From Streptomyces sp. NRRL B-3428 (lineage in GTDB: Bacteria > Actinomycetota > Actinomycetes > Streptomycetales > Streptomycetaceae): a stretch of DNA of 64,000 bases. The notes beneath the pieces are model-generated. The model saw only the letters and a list, made by a program, of their open reading frames with translations, made no database searches and was not told where the DNA came from. Below are positions 18,096 through 27,206 of this stretch, piece by piece. How positions within the stretch are numbered: position 1 is the first letter of the stretch; each line of letters starts with the position of its first letter. Location of the stretch: the NCBI GenBank assembly GCA_000721375.1, contig JOGW01000002.1, positions 186,001 to 250,000 on the forward strand. The letters are read 5' to 3'. Made by a program: the position numbers and the translations under genes.

Positions 18096-19102
18096 GGGCC
18101 GATCCTTCCATGCATCCGAAAAATACGGTCGTACGCGGCGGCCAACAGCACCGGATCGTGCTTGGCGGAGCTGTCGGGCGACGCGACCGGCGCCAGCTCG
18201 ACCTCGGCTCCGAGACGCTTGGCAGCGTCGTTCAGAGACTCCGGGTCGGGCACGGCGGCCTGATCGGCCAGCACCACGTCCAGGGCGAGTTTAGGGGCGT
18301 GTCGGGCCAAAACCTCCAAATGACGCTGCGGTGAGAAGCCATCGGTTTCACCGGGTTGCGGTGCGAGGTTGAGCGAGAGGACGCGTCGGGCCTTGGTCTC
18401 GACCAGCGCGTCCAGCAGATCCGGTACGAGGAGATGAGGAATCACGGACGAGAACCAGGAGCCCGGACCGAGCACCACCCAGTCCGCGTCGAGCACCGCC
18501 GCGACCGCCTCGGGGACGGCCGGCGGGTCGTGCGGGACCAGATGCACGGACTGCACCTCACCAGGGGTGAGGGCCACGGTGGCCTGGCCGCGGACCACCG
18601 CGACGGCGTCCGGCCGCTCCGGGTCGTGCCCCTTGACCTGGGCCTGCAGCTCCAGCGGCACGGCGGACATGGGCAGCACACGGCCCTGCGCGCCGAGCAG
18701 CCTGCCGACCAGGTCGAGGGCCTGGACATGGTCGCCGAGCTGCTCCCACAGAGCGACGATCAGGAGATTGCCGACCGCATGGTCGTGCAGCTCGCCCTTC
18801 GACACGAAACGGTGCTGGATGACCTGGGACCAGGTCTGGCCCCAGTCGTCGTCGCCGCACAGGGCGGCGAGTGCCTTGCGCAGATCGCCGGGCGGCAGCA
18901 CACCGAGCTCGTCGCGGAGCCGGCCGCTGGAGCCGCCGTCGTCGGCGACCGTGACCACGGCGGTCAGGTCACCCGTGATCCGGCGCAGGGCGGCGAGCGA
19001 GGCCGACAGACCCATGCCGCCGCCGAGGGCGACGACCTTGGGCTGGGTGCCCCGCTTGCGCCCCAGGCGGTTCAGGCGGCCCAGTCGGGGGCTCGGCTTC
19101 AC
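18086..19102 (-). CDS. yvcK: YvcK/GlmR family protein
   Basis: 338 residues from GTG 19102. The family's nucleotide-sugar-binding loop [14 protein letters not shown] is at residues 25-38, followed by [13 protein letters not shown] and [12 protein letters not shown]. YvcK proteins bind UDP-sugars and link central carbon metabolism to cell-wall synthesis. The 23-residue N-terminal extension is basic. The GTG overlaps the rapZ stop as GTGA and its end overlaps the whiA start by ten bases, so all three are coupled. The rapZ-yvcK-whiA order is conserved in Gram-positives. Confidence 0.95.
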   Translation of the reverse strand: MKPSPRLGRLNRLGRKRGTQPKVVALGGGMGLSASLAALRRITGDLTAVVTVADDGGSSGRLRDELGVLPPGDLRKALAALCGDDDWGQTWSQVIQHRFVSKGELHDHAVGNLLIVALWEQLGDHVQALDLVGRLLGAQGRVLPMSAVPLELQAQVKGHDPERPDAVAVVRGQATVALTPGEVQSVHLVPHDPPAVPEAVAAVLDADWVVLGPGSWFSSVIPHLLVPDLLDALVETKARRVLSLNLAPQPGETDGFSPQRHLEVLARHAPKLALDVVLADQAAVPDPESLNDAAKRLGAEVELAPVASPDSSAKHDPVLLAAAYDRIFRMHGRIGPWR

Positions 19103-20040
19103 TCGCGCCCCATGTCCCGGTGGACGACCACCGTCTCCACACCTTCGGCGGCCAGGCGCGCGGCCAGCTTCTCCGACATCGCGACCGAGCGGTGCTTGCC
19201 GCCCGTGCAGCCGACGGCGATGGTCACATAGCGCTTGCCCTCACGGCGGTAGCCGGTGGCGATCAGCTGGAGCAGCTCGGCGTACCGGTCGAGGAACTCC
19301 TTGGCGCCGGGCTGGTTGAAGACATAGCCCGACACCTCCTCGTTGAGACCGGTGAAGGGGCGCAGCTCGGGAACCCAGTGCGGGTTGGGCAGGAAGCGGC
19401 AGTCGACGACGAGGTCGGCGTCCACGGGCAGCCCGTACTTGTAGCCGAACGACATCACCGTGGCCCGCAGCTCCGGCTCGTCGTCGCCGGCGAACTGGGC
19501 GTCCATCTTGGCGCGCAGCTCGTGCACGTTGAGGCTGGAGGTGTCGATCACCAGGTCGGCGTCCCCGCGCAGCTCGCGAAGCAGCTCGCGCTCGGCGGCG
19601 ATACCGTCCACGATCCGGCCGTCCCCCTGCAGGGGGTGCGGACGGCGCACGGACTCGAAGCGGCGTACGAGGGCGTCGTCCGAGGACTCCAGGAAGACGA
19701 TGCGCCGGGTGACGGCCTTCGCCTCCAGGTCCGCGAGGGACTGGCGCAGATTGTCGAAGAAGCGCCGGCCTCTCACGTCCACGACGACGGCGATCCGTGC
19801 GACATTGCCCTGCGAGCGGGCGCCCAGTTCCACCATGGTGGGGATCAGGGCGGGCGGCAGATTGTCGACCACGAACCAGCCGAGGTCCTCAAGACACTTG
19901 GCCGCCGTGGAGCGGCCCGCGCCCGACATGCCAGAGATGATCACCAGCTCGGGGATGGCCGCTTCGGCGGCCTCTCCGGCTCCGATCGTGGTGCCCGCGT
20001 TGCCCGTACTCACCTGTACTCCATCGTCGTGCTCGGTCAT
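19099..20040 (-). CDS. rapZ: RapZ/YvcJ nucleotide-binding protein
   Basis: 313 residues from ATG 20040. The P-loop is GMSGAGRST, with Arg in place of the usual Lys, as is common in actinobacterial members. The C-terminal half holds VSFGYKYG-like (here VMSFGYKYGLPVDADLV) and the conserved VAIGCTGG-type motif (IAVGCTGGKHRSV). In enterobacteria RapZ guides a small RNA for glmS to RNase E; in Gram-positives the homologue binds and hydrolyses GTP, with poorly known function. It sits between uvrC (40 bp upstream) and yvcK (4-nt overlap). Confidence 0.95.
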   Translation of the reverse strand: MTEHDDGVQVSTGNAGTTIGAGEAAEAAIPELVIISGMSGAGRSTAAKCLEDLGWFVVDNLPPALIPTMVELGARSQGNVARIAVVVDVRGRRFFDNLRQSLADLEAKAVTRRIVFLESSDDALVRRFESVRRPHPLQGDGRIVDGIAAERELLRELRGDADLVIDTSSLNVHELRAKMDAQFAGDDEPELRATVMSFGYKYGLPVDADLVVDCRFLPNPHWVPELRPFTGLNEEVSGYVFNQPGAKEFLDRYAELLQLIATGYRREGKRYVTIAVGCTGGKHRSVAMSEKLAARLAAEGVETVVVHRDMGRE

Positions 20041-20080
20041 CTGTCCTGCCCCCGTCGGTCTGTCTTGCGGCTTTGTCCGG

Positions 20081-22039
20081 CTATTCCATGATCTCTCCGG
20101 TAGCGGTGTTCACCGCGGGCGCAGCAGGTTCCGCCTGGGCGAAGGCCGCCAGGATGGTCTCGGCGGTCTTGCGCCCTATGCCCGGTACTTCACAGATCTG
20201 GTCAATTGTGGCGGACCGCAGCTTCTTCACCGAACCGAAGTGTTTGATGAGCGCCTGCTTACGGGTCTCGCCCAGGCCGGGCACGGCATCCAGCGGACTG
20301 CTCCGGATCCTCTTGTTGCGCTTGCTGCGCTGGTACTGGATCGCAAAACGGTGCGCCTCGTCCCGTACCCGCTGAAGAAGATAGAGCCCTTCGCTGGAGC
20401 GCGGCAGCACTACCGGATCGTCTTCTTCCGGCAGCCAGACCTCTTCGAGACGTTTGGCCAGACCGCAGACGGCGACATCGTCGATACCCAGCTCGTCCAT
20501 GGCCTTCTTCGCGGCCGCGACCTGCGGCTGACCGCCGTCGACGACGACGAGCTGCGGGGGGTACGCGAATTTCTTGGGGCGCCCGTCGTCTTCGAGCGGC
20601 GCCGAGCCGTCCTCGTCAGGGGCCCACTCCCCCGTCTTCTCCTTCTCGGCGAGGTAGCGCTTGAAGCGACGGGTGATCACCTCGTGCATCGAGCGGACGT
20701 CGTCCTGCCCCTCGAAGCCCTTGATCTGGAAGCGCCGGTACTCGCTCTTGCGCGCAAGGCCGTCCTCGAAGACCACCATCGAGGCGACCACGTCATCACC
20801 CTGCAGATGGGAGATGTCGAAGCATTCGATACGCAGCGGAGCACTGTCGAGGTCGAGTGCGGCCGCGATCTCCTCCAGAGCCCGCGAGCGGGTGGTCAGG
20901 TCGGAGGCGCGCTTGGTCTTGTGCAGCACGAGGGACTGCTGGGCATTGCGCTGCACCGTCTCCATCAGCGCCCGCTTGTCGCCGCGCTGCGGGATCCGCA
21001 GGCTGACCTGCGCGCCGCGGCGCTCGGTGAGCCACTGCGCGACGGCCGCCTCGTCCTCGGGCAGGGCCGGGACGAGCACCTCCTTGGGTACGGAGTCGCC
21101 GCTCTCCTCGCCGTACAACTGCTGCAGTGCGTGCTCGACCAGGCCCGCGCTGGTGACGGCCTCGACCTTGTCGGTGACCCAGCCGCGCTGGCCGCGCACG
21201 CGCCCGCCGCGTACGTGGAAGATCTGCACGGCCGCTTCCAGCTCGTCCTCGGCCAGGGCGATCAGGTCGGCGTCGGTGGCGTCGGCGAGGACGACGGCGC
21301 TCTTCTCCATGGCGCGCCTGAGGGCCTCGATGTCGTCGCGCAGGCGCGCGGCCCGCTCGTACTCCATCTCCTCGGCCGCGTCCTGCATGTCCTTTTCCAG
21401 CCTGCGGATGTACGCGCCCGTGCGTCCTGCCATGAAGTCGCAGAAGTCCTCGGCCAGTTCGCGGTGTTCCTCGGCGTCGACACGGCCCACGCAAGGCGCC
21501 GAGCACTTGCCGATGTAGCCGAGGAGGCAGGGGCGGCCGGTGCGGGCGGCGTTCTTGAAGACGCCCGCCGAGCAGGTGCGCACCGGGAAGACGCGCAGCA
21601 TGAGGTCGACGGTCTCGCGGATCGCCCAGGCGTGCCCGTACGGACCGAAGTAGCGCACGCCCTTCTTCTTGGCGCCGCGCATGACCTGGACGCGCGGGAA
21701 CTCCTCGTTGAGGGTGACCGCGAGGTAGGGGTAGCTCTTGTCGTCGCGGTACTTGACGTTGAACCGCGGGTCGAACTCCTTGATCCAGGAGTACTCCAGC
21801 TGCAGCGCCTCGACCTCGGTGGCCACGACGGTCCACTCGACGGAGGCGGCGGTGGTCACCATCGTGGCCGTGCGCGGGTGCAGGCTCACGAGCGGCTGGA
21901 AGTAATTGGCGAGGCGCTGGCGCAGGGATTTGGCCTTGCCTACGTAGATCACCCGGCGGTGCTCGTCGCGGAATTTGTAGACCCCCGGCGAGTCGGGGAT
22001 CTGTCCCGGCTTGGGGCGGTAGCTGGAGGGGTCGGCCAT
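20081..22039 (-). CDS. uvrC: excinuclease ABC subunit UvrC
   Basis: 652 residues from ATG 22039, with AGGGTGG upstream. The N-terminal GIY-YIG nuclease ([20 protein letters not shown], residues 14-33) makes the 3' incision; a Cys cluster follows ([16 protein letters not shown]), then the UVR motif that binds UvrB, the RNase H-like 5'-incision domain ([19 protein letters not shown]) and C-terminal helix-hairpin-helix repeats ([15 protein letters not shown]). It works with UvrA and UvrB, both in this window, in nucleotide excision repair. It begins the uvrC-rapZ-yvcK-whiA operon. I saw no damage-type promoter in front of it. Confidence 0.97.
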   Translation of the reverse strand: MADPSSYRPKPGQIPDSPGVYKFRDEHRRVIYVGKAKSLRQRLANYFQPLVSLHPRTATMVTTAASVEWTVVATEVEALQLEYSWIKEFDPRFNVKYRDDKSYPYLAVTLNEEFPRVQVMRGAKKKGVRYFGPYGHAWAIRETVDLMLRVFPVRTCSAGVFKNAARTGRPCLLGYIGKCSAPCVGRVDAEEHRELAEDFCDFMAGRTGAYIRRLEKDMQDAAEEMEYERAARLRDDIEALRRAMEKSAVVLADATDADLIALAEDELEAAVQIFHVRGGRVRGQRGWVTDKVEAVTSAGLVEHALQQLYGEESGDSVPKEVLVPALPEDEAAVAQWLTERRGAQVSLRIPQRGDKRALMETVQRNAQQSLVLHKTKRASDLTTRSRALEEIAAALDLDSAPLRIECFDISHLQGDDVVASMVVFEDGLARKSEYRRFQIKGFEGQDDVRSMHEVITRRFKRYLAEKEKTGEWAPDEDGSAPLEDDGRPKKFAYPPQLVVVDGGQPQVAAAKKAMDELGIDDVAVCGLAKRLEEVWLPEEDDPVVLPRSSEGLYLLQRVRDEAHRFAIQYQRSKRNKRIRSSPLDAVPGLGETRKQALIKHFGSVKKLRSATIDQICEVPGIGRKTAETILAAFAQAEPAAPAVNTATGEIME

Positions 22040-22091
22040 GGCATCCACCCTACTGGCGGGCACCGACAGCCAGGGCCGACGGCCTCGGTTG

Positions 22092-22787
22092 CTAGCGGGA
22101 CTCCAGGAACGTGAGCACAGCGAGGACCCTGCGGTGGTCGTCGGTGTCCTCGGGGAGGTCGAGTTTGCTCATGATCGAGCGGACGTGTTTTTCGACCGTG
22201 CCCTCGGTGACCCAAAGGCGGCGCCCGATACCGGCGTTGGAGCGCCCCTCGGCCATCAGCTCGAGCACCTCGCGCTCGCGACCGCTCAGCAGCGCCAACG
22301 GGTCGTCGCGGCGCTGGGCTGCGACCAGTTCCTGCACGAGGGAGGGGTCGACCACCGAACCGCCCTTGGAGATCCGGTCGAGCGTCTCCAGGAACTCGTC
22401 GACGTCCGTGATCCGGCTCTTGAGCAGATAGCCGATACGGCGGCCACCGGCGAGCAGGGCGAGGGCGTCCTCCACCTCGACGTACGCGGAGAGGACGAGG
22501 ATGCCCGTCATGGGGAACTTCTCGCGGATGACCGAGGCCGCCCTGAGACCCTCCGTGGAGTGCTCCGGAGGCATCCGGATATCGACCACCGCCAGCTCCG
22601 GACGGTGCTCGGCGACCAGCGCGAGCAGCGTCTCGGCTTCTCCGGCCTGACCGACCACCGCGTACCCGACGCGCTCGCACAGGCTCGCGAGACCCTCGCG
22701 GAGCAGCACGTCGTCGTCGGCGAGGACGATACGGCCCTTAGGCGTGTTCTGTGACATTTCCTGCGCCATCCCCCGTGACATTCCCAT
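22092..22787 (-). CDS. NarL/LuxR-type response regulator
   Basis: 231 residues from ATG 22787 (GAAGGG at seven bases); ATGs at 22781, 22769 and 22757 are in frame, and the true receiver starts only after residue 18, so the start is uncertain. The receiver has the acidic cluster DDD 24-26, phospho-acceptor D69 (VVDIRMPP) and the Lys of LLKSRI. The C-terminal LuxR helix-turn-helix is typical ([18 protein letters not shown], then [17 protein letters not shown]). It precedes uvrC by 52 bp on the same strand. The likely partner is the histidine kinase at 23305-25965. Confidence 0.92.
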   Translation of the reverse strand: MGMSRGMAQEMSQNTPKGRIVLADDDVLLREGLASLCERVGYAVVGQAGEAETLLALVAEHRPELAVVDIRMPPEHSTEGLRAASVIREKFPMTGILVLSAYVEVEDALALLAGGRRIGYLLKSRITDVDEFLETLDRISKGGSVVDPSLVQELVAAQRRDDPLALLSGREREVLELMAEGRSNAGIGRRLWVTEGTVEKHVRSIMSKLDLPEDTDDHRRVLAVLTFLESR

Positions 22788-23009
22788 GGCCAGACCCTTC
22801 GTCGGCGGTTTGCGAGACCGTGCCGGGCCGTGCTCCCACAGCCTGCCCGACCAGGGGCTCTTCCTGCTAGCCGGAAGAACCGGGAGGTGCTGGCCGTAAC
22901 CGGTCCATGGGGGCGTCCCTGAAAGGGAGTTGGGGGCTGGCTGTGACGACAGCGGCATACTTCACAACGATGCTGAAGTCCTCGGGAGAAACCCGGAACG
23001 CACGGGTCG

Positions 23010-23171
23010 ATGAGGGCGGATGCGATGCGGCAGTCACGGATCGAGCGCAGTCGGCGGTGGTCGACCCGTGACTGCCGCACCGAACAGCAGCCGCTTGAGC
23101 TGTATGTCGACCCGCGCGACCCCGACATCGTCCGCGCCAAGCGGATACGGCGCGCGGCGGCGCGCCCCTGA
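23010..23171 (+). CDS. small basic ORF of 53 codons
   Basis: An open frame on the opposite strand to its neighbours, from ATG 23010 (or ATG 23025) to TGA 23169-23171. It reads MRQSRIERSRRW early on and LELYVDPRDPDIVRAKRIRR near the end; about 45 of 53 codons end in G or C, as in real genes here. I do not recognise a family. The start has little ribosome-site support (GGGAGAAACCCGGAA lies too far upstream). It is followed by a bidirectional hairpin at 23201-23273. The rest of the 517-bp gap between the response regulator and the kinase shows nothing else I can name. Confidence 0.45.
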   Translation: MRADAMRQSRIERSRRWSTRDCRTEQQPLELYVDPRDPDIVRAKRIRRAAARP

Positions 23172-23200
23172 ATCGGACGGCACCCCCCGGCCGCCCGGCC

Positions 23201-23273
23201 GACCGCCCACGGCGAACGCACCTTCTGAGTCCAAGGCCCCCCTCTTGGCCCCCGTCGCGTTCGCCGGGCGGTC
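23201..23273. terminator. bidirectional hairpin between the small ORF and the kinase
   Basis: GACCGCCCACGGCGAACGC (23201-23219) pairs with GCGTTCGCCGGGCGGTC (23257-23273), a stem of about 17 bp with one bulge; a smaller stem CCAAG/CTTGG lies inside. It is placed to stop both the plus-strand small ORF and the minus-strand kinase message. Confidence 0.65.
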
Positions 23274-23313
23274 GGCAATCACATCGGCGGGCTGCGGTCG
23301 GCAGTCACATAGG
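23268..23313. repeat. 20-bp direct repeat at the 3' end of the kinase gene
   Basis: Bases 23268-23287 and 23294-23313 agree at 18 of 20 positions with a 26-bp period. The second copy contains the kinase stop codon, so the end of the gene has been duplicated into the spacer. Confidence 0.8.
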
Positions 23314-25965
23314 CAGGCGTACGCGCAGCGAAGTGCCGTTCCCCAGGACGCTGTTGACGTGCAAGGTGCCGCCGATCGCCTCCACCCGGTCGGCGAGACC
23401 GATCAGTCCGGAGCCGCGAGCCGGTTCGGCGCCGCCCACTCCGTCGTCACCGATGGTCAGCTCGACCGCGTCGCCCTCGCGCGTGAGCTGCACCGTCACG
23501 ACGGTGGCGTGGGCGTGCTTGGCGGTGTTGGTGAGGGCTTCGGACACCACGTAGTACGCGGCGACCTCGACCGGTTCGGGCAGCCGGGCGCGCGGCAGGG
23601 TCAGATCGAGTTCGACGGGTACGGAGGAGCGGCGGGCCAGGGCGCGCAGGGCGGGGCCGAGGCCTCCCTTGGACAGGATCGCCGGGTGGATACCGCGCGA
23701 GAGGCGCTGGAGCTCGTCGAAGGCGTCCTGCAGTCCACGGCCCAACTGGGTCAGGCGGTCCAGGAGTTCGGTGTCGGCGTCGGGGATGAGCGCTTCGGCG
23801 GTACGCAGTTCCAGCTGCAGGGAGACCAGCCGCTGCTGCACACCGTCGTGGAGGTCGCGCTCGATGCGGCGGCGCGAGGCGTCGGACGCGGCGACCAGCC
23901 GGGCGCGCGAGGCGGCCAGCTGGGCGCGGCTGTCGGCGTTGGCGATGGCGCTGGAGATCAGTTCGGTGAAGGCGGCCAGCCGCTGCTCGGTGCCTGAGGG
24001 CAGCTCCTGCTCCCTGGGCGAGGCCGCGATCACGGCGCCCCAAAGCCGGCCGTCCACCACGATCGGGGCGCCGGCCGCGCCGCCCCTGCGGACCGGCTCA
24101 CCGGTGCGTGCCACCTCGGTCACCGCGGACTCCTCGTGCGAGTCACGGGCCGAGGCACCCGCGTCGCCGAGAGCGGTGACACCGCCGTCGGCCTCGTAGC
24201 GCACGACCGCCGAGAACGGGGTGTCGAGGAGCAGTCCGACCTCACGCGCGACCTCGTCGAACAGCCGCTCCGGCGGCACCCCTTGGGCGACCAGGGTGGC
24301 CACCCTGCGCAGCGCGGCCTGCTCGATCTGCGCCTGGCGCCGTTCGGTGACATCGCGCGCCGCGGCGTGGATCAGGCCCTTCTCGGGGACCGGGCGGGCG
24401 TTCCACTGCAGCCAGCAGTCGGTGCCGTCGGCGCGTACATAGCAGTTCTCGAACCGGGCGACCTCCTGCCCGTCGATGAGCCGGCCGAGCGCCGCGAGAG
24501 TGCGCTCGCGGTCGTCCTCCCGTACGAAATCCATGAACGGCTGCCCGGTCAGTACCTCCGGCGGATAGCCGAGCACCTCCTCGAAGGCCGGGTTGACCCG
24601 CCGGAAGAAGCCCCCCATGTCGGCGGTGCACAGCAGGTCCACGGAGAGAGTGAAGATGTTCTCCATCTCCCGCTCGGCCTCCCTGCGGCGGCCGTGCAGA
24701 TTGGCGAAGGACGCCATGGTGCCGTTCATGCCCTCGAGGAGCTGTGTCCAGGTCCCCTCGAACCCCGCCGAGTCCGCGCGGTGATCGAGCCGGCTCGCGT
24801 CGATCGCCTCGGTCATGGCCCGCACCTCGGCGGTCAGCCGCTCGACGGTGCCGCGCAGCTCCCGCATGAACCCGGCCACCGTGCCGATCTCGTCGCGGCC
24901 CCGGTAGTCGATGTCGAACGAGAGGTTGCCCGCGGCCAACGCCTTCGCGCCCTCGGCGACTTCGGCGAGCGGGCGGCTGATGGAGCGGCGCAGCGCCAGC
25001 GCGAAGGCGGTGACCACGGCGAGCAGGGCGATGAAGAGCGCGAGGTCACGCCATGCCCTGGCCTCGGCGCCGCGCACTCCGTCGGCGGCCGAGGCGCGCA
25101 GCTCGTCCTCGGCTGCGCGGGTCACCGTGCGCAGGGCGTCCATCCGGGCCGAGGAGGCGGCGGCCCACTGCTCCACGGTGGGCCGTTGCCACGAACCGTC
25201 TTTCGCGAGCTTCTCGCGCACATCCTCCACGAAGGCCGTCTCGGGACGTGAAAGGGCCTCCTTGAGCCGGGACTTGAGGGGCGCGGCCGCGGTGCGCCGG
25301 AAGGTGTCGAGCCTGGCTCCCTCGAGCGCGGACCAGCGGCTCGCGGTGGGCGACGGGGTGTCGCGGGGGGTGGCGAAGAGGATGACCAGTTCGGCGCGCT
25401 CGGCGCCGGCCGCCTCGGTCGCCTGGATCATCGAAAGATGCGCGTCGGCGACGGGGCGCGAGGACTCGCCCGGCTCGCGCGACTCGACGGCCGCCACCAG
25501 CTCCACCACTTCGAGGACCACTGCACCGAAGCCCGCCGCCACATGGTCGGCGGTGATGCTCCCGGTGTCGTGCCGGTGGCGCAGCTCGTTCAGGCCCTGC
25601 TCGATCGAGTCGATACGGTCGGCGAAGCGGCCCTCTTGCGCCGCCCGGCGCTCGGCCTCGGTGAGTGCGGATGTGGTGGTACGGCGGGCGTCGGCGAGCC
25701 GCCGTACGGCCTCGGGGCCCGGGCGGAGCGTGTCCAGCATGCTGGCCAGGCGTTCCTGGGCGAGGGCGTCGGCGAGCGTTCCGGCGGCGAACGACACCCG
25801 CGTCGAGCGGTCGAAGTCCCTGAGGCGGTCCGCCTCCCGCCACTGACCTGCGGCGGAGACGATGGTGAGGGTCAGCAGGACACCCACCGGCAGGAGCGCG
25901 AGCAGGAGGAGCTTGGTGCCGACCCGGATACGGGCGAACAGGGTCATGGCCTGCTGCGCGCTCAT
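23305..25965 (-). CDS. NIT-HAMP-PAS-GAF sensor histidine kinase (HisKA_3 type)
   Basis: 886 residues from ATG 25965. In order: a membrane helix (about 18-40), an extracytoplasmic helical region like the nitrate/nitrite-sensing NIT domain (about 50-300), a second membrane helix (about 305-325), HAMP, PAS (about 433-545: VNPAFEEVLGYPPEVLTGQP), GAF (about 555-690), the HisKA_3 dimerisation motif with the phospho-accepting His (RRRIERDLHDGVQQR, near residue 700) and a HATPase domain (SEALTNTAKHAHA, GSGLIGLADRVEA). ATG 26079 would add 38 very basic, repeat-encoded residues and has GGGGGT upstream, so the start is open. The likely partner is the NarL-type regulator downstream; a receiver-only protein is divergent. 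Confidence 0.93.
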   Translation of the reverse strand: MSAQQAMTLFARIRVGTKLLLLALLPVGVLLTLTIVSAAGQWREADRLRDFDRSTRVSFAAGTLADALAQERLASMLDTLRPGPEAVRRLADARRTTTSALTEAERRAAQEGRFADRIDSIEQGLNELRHRHDTGSITADHVAAGFGAVVLEVVELVAAVESREPGESSRPVADAHLSMIQATEAAGAERAELVILFATPRDTPSPTASRWSALEGARLDTFRRTAAAPLKSRLKEALSRPETAFVEDVREKLAKDGSWQRPTVEQWAAASSARMDALRTVTRAAEDELRASAADGVRGAEARAWRDLALFIALLAVVTAFALALRRSISRPLAEVAEGAKALAAGNLSFDIDYRGRDEIGTVAGFMRELRGTVERLTAEVRAMTEAIDASRLDHRADSAGFEGTWTQLLEGMNGTMASFANLHGRRREAEREMENIFTLSVDLLCTADMGGFFRRVNPAFEEVLGYPPEVLTGQPFMDFVREDDRERTLAALGRLIDGQEVARFENCYVRADGTDCWLQWNARPVPEKGLIHAAARDVTERRQAQIEQAALRRVATLVAQGVPPERLFDEVAREVGLLLDTPFSAVVRYEADGGVTALGDAGASARDSHEESAVTEVARTGEPVRRGGAAGAPIVVDGRLWGAVIAASPREQELPSGTEQRLAAFTELISSAIANADSRAQLAASRARLVAASDASRRRIERDLHDGVQQRLVSLQLELRTAEALIPDADTELLDRLTQLGRGLQDAFDELQRLSRGIHPAILSKGGLGPALRALARRSSVPVELDLTLPRARLPEPVEVAAYYVVSEALTNTAKHAHATVVTVQLTREGDAVELTIGDDGVGGAEPARGSGLIGLADRVEAIGGTLHVNSVLGNGTSLRVRLPM

Positions 25966-26288
25966 TCCCGTTCGGCCGCCCGACGAGGCCTTGCGACCTG
26001 CTTGCTCAAGGCCTCTTTGCCTGCGACCTTCTTGCTTGCGACCTCTTGGTTTTCGCGCCCACCGCTTGCGCTCTCCCATGGCGCACCCCCGGCCCCTCGG
26101 CCTTCCGCATGCCGCCGACAACTGGCGGCCACTCGGGCAGTCTCATGCTAGCGCCGGTGACGAGCAGGGTCCGACGCCGCTGGGACCAGCAGCAACGCGG
26201 CGCCCCGTCACGATAGTTGGCGCGTTGCCGACAAGGTTTCCCGCTAGCAGGAAAGCGGCCGGGGCCGCCGCATTGGCAGGCTGGGCCC

Positions 26289-26645
26289 ATGGCGATGCGC
26301 TGTCTCCTCGTGGACGACAACGCCCGCTTCCTCGAGGCCGCGAAGGTGCTGCTCGAGCGGGGCGGTGCGAGCGTGGTCGCACTCGCCGGTTCGGGCCGCG
26401 ATGCGCTCGTGTACGCCAGGGAGTTGCGGCCGGACATCGCGCTGCTCGACATCGATCTCGGTGGCGAGAGCGGGTTCGACGTGGCCGACCTGCTCGCCGG
26501 GGTCGTGCCCCATCTGATCATGGTCTCCGCCCACGCCCGTGAGGACTTCGAGGAGTTGATCGCGGACAGCCCGGCCCTCGGGTTCCTGCCGAAGTCAAGC
26601 CTGTCCGTGGAGGCTGTGGGGGCGATGGTGGGAGCGGCGGGCTAG
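26289..26645 (+). CDS. stand-alone receiver domain protein
   Basis: 118 residues consisting only of a response-regulator receiver: acidic pair D9-D10, phospho-acceptor D54 (LLDIDLGGESGFD), the conserved Ser (MVSAHA) and Lys (LPKSS). No output domain follows before the stop at 26643-26645. ATG 26289 or 26295 could start it; a ribosome site is weak. It is divergent from the large histidine kinase and separated from it by about 320 bp (210 bp if the kinase starts at 26079). I infer a phosphate sink or relay partner for that kinase. Confidence 0.85.
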   Translation: MAMRCLLVDDNARFLEAAKVLLERGGASVVALAGSGRDALVYARELRPDIALLDIDLGGESGFDVADLLAGVVPHLIMVSAHAREDFEELIADSPALGFLPKSSLSVEAVGAMVGAAG

Positions 26646-26771
26646 AGGGCGTCGAGCGTGGAGGGCCCGGCCAGGGGGTGAGGTCGCTCAAGGGCGGGCG
26701 GCGCGAGGCCGAGTGATCTGTGCCGGTATCGTCGACCAGGTCAGTCGTACCCCCTGAGCTGTGGAGACTCC

Positions 26772-27200
26772 ATGCCCGGCAAGGCCGCCGCCCGTCGAAC
26801 CGTCCTCAAGGGCGCCGCTCTCGCGGGAACGGCCGGGCTCGGCGCCACGGCCTGCTCCACCGAGTCCGACCTCGGCCACGCCAAGAGCCCCACGCCGACC
26901 GCCCCGGTCGATCTGGGCGAGGCCTCGGCGGTGCCTGCGGGCAGCTCGAAGCTCTACCGTGAGCAGCGGCTCGTGGTGACCTGCTCCAAGGACGGCGACT
27001 ACTCCGCGCTCAGCGCCCAGTGCACGCACGCCGGCTGCGTTCTGGACAAGATCGTGGGCGACGAGGCGAACTGCCCGTGCCACGGCAGCCGCTTCAACGT
27101 CACCTCGGGCGCCGCGATCAAGGGCCCCGCCTCCGTACCGCTGCCCAAGGTCCCCGTCCGCGTGGAGAACGGCAAGCTGATCGCGGGACCCGAGGCGTAG
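26772..27200 (+). CDS. Tat-exported Rieske [2Fe-2S] lipoprotein
   Basis: 142 residues from ATG 26772 (GGAG upstream). The N-terminus RRTVLKGAALAGTAG is a twin-arginine signal ending near C28, which may be lipidated although the box (ATAC) is weak. The iron-sulphur ligands are C84/H86 (CTHAGC) and C101/H104 (CPCHG), with C89 and C103 placed for the stabilising disulphide. This small stand-alone Rieske family is common in Streptomyces; the electron partner is not known and no oxidase subunits are adjacent. The 3' end is 6 bp from the convergent hydrolase gene. Confidence 0.93.
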   Translation: MPGKAAARRTVLKGAALAGTAGLGATACSTESDLGHAKSPTPTAPVDLGEASAVPAGSSKLYREQRLVVTCSKDGDYSALSAQCTHAGCVLDKIVGDEANCPCHGSRFNVTSGAAIKGPASVPLPKVPVRVENGKLIAGPEA

Positions 27201-27206
27201 CCCTTT

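Noticed and set aside
21168..21176. TTGTCGGTG inside uvrC on the plus strand
   Set aside because: It matches the -35 part of the damage consensus but has no TAnnnT at the required spacing and lies within coding sequence.
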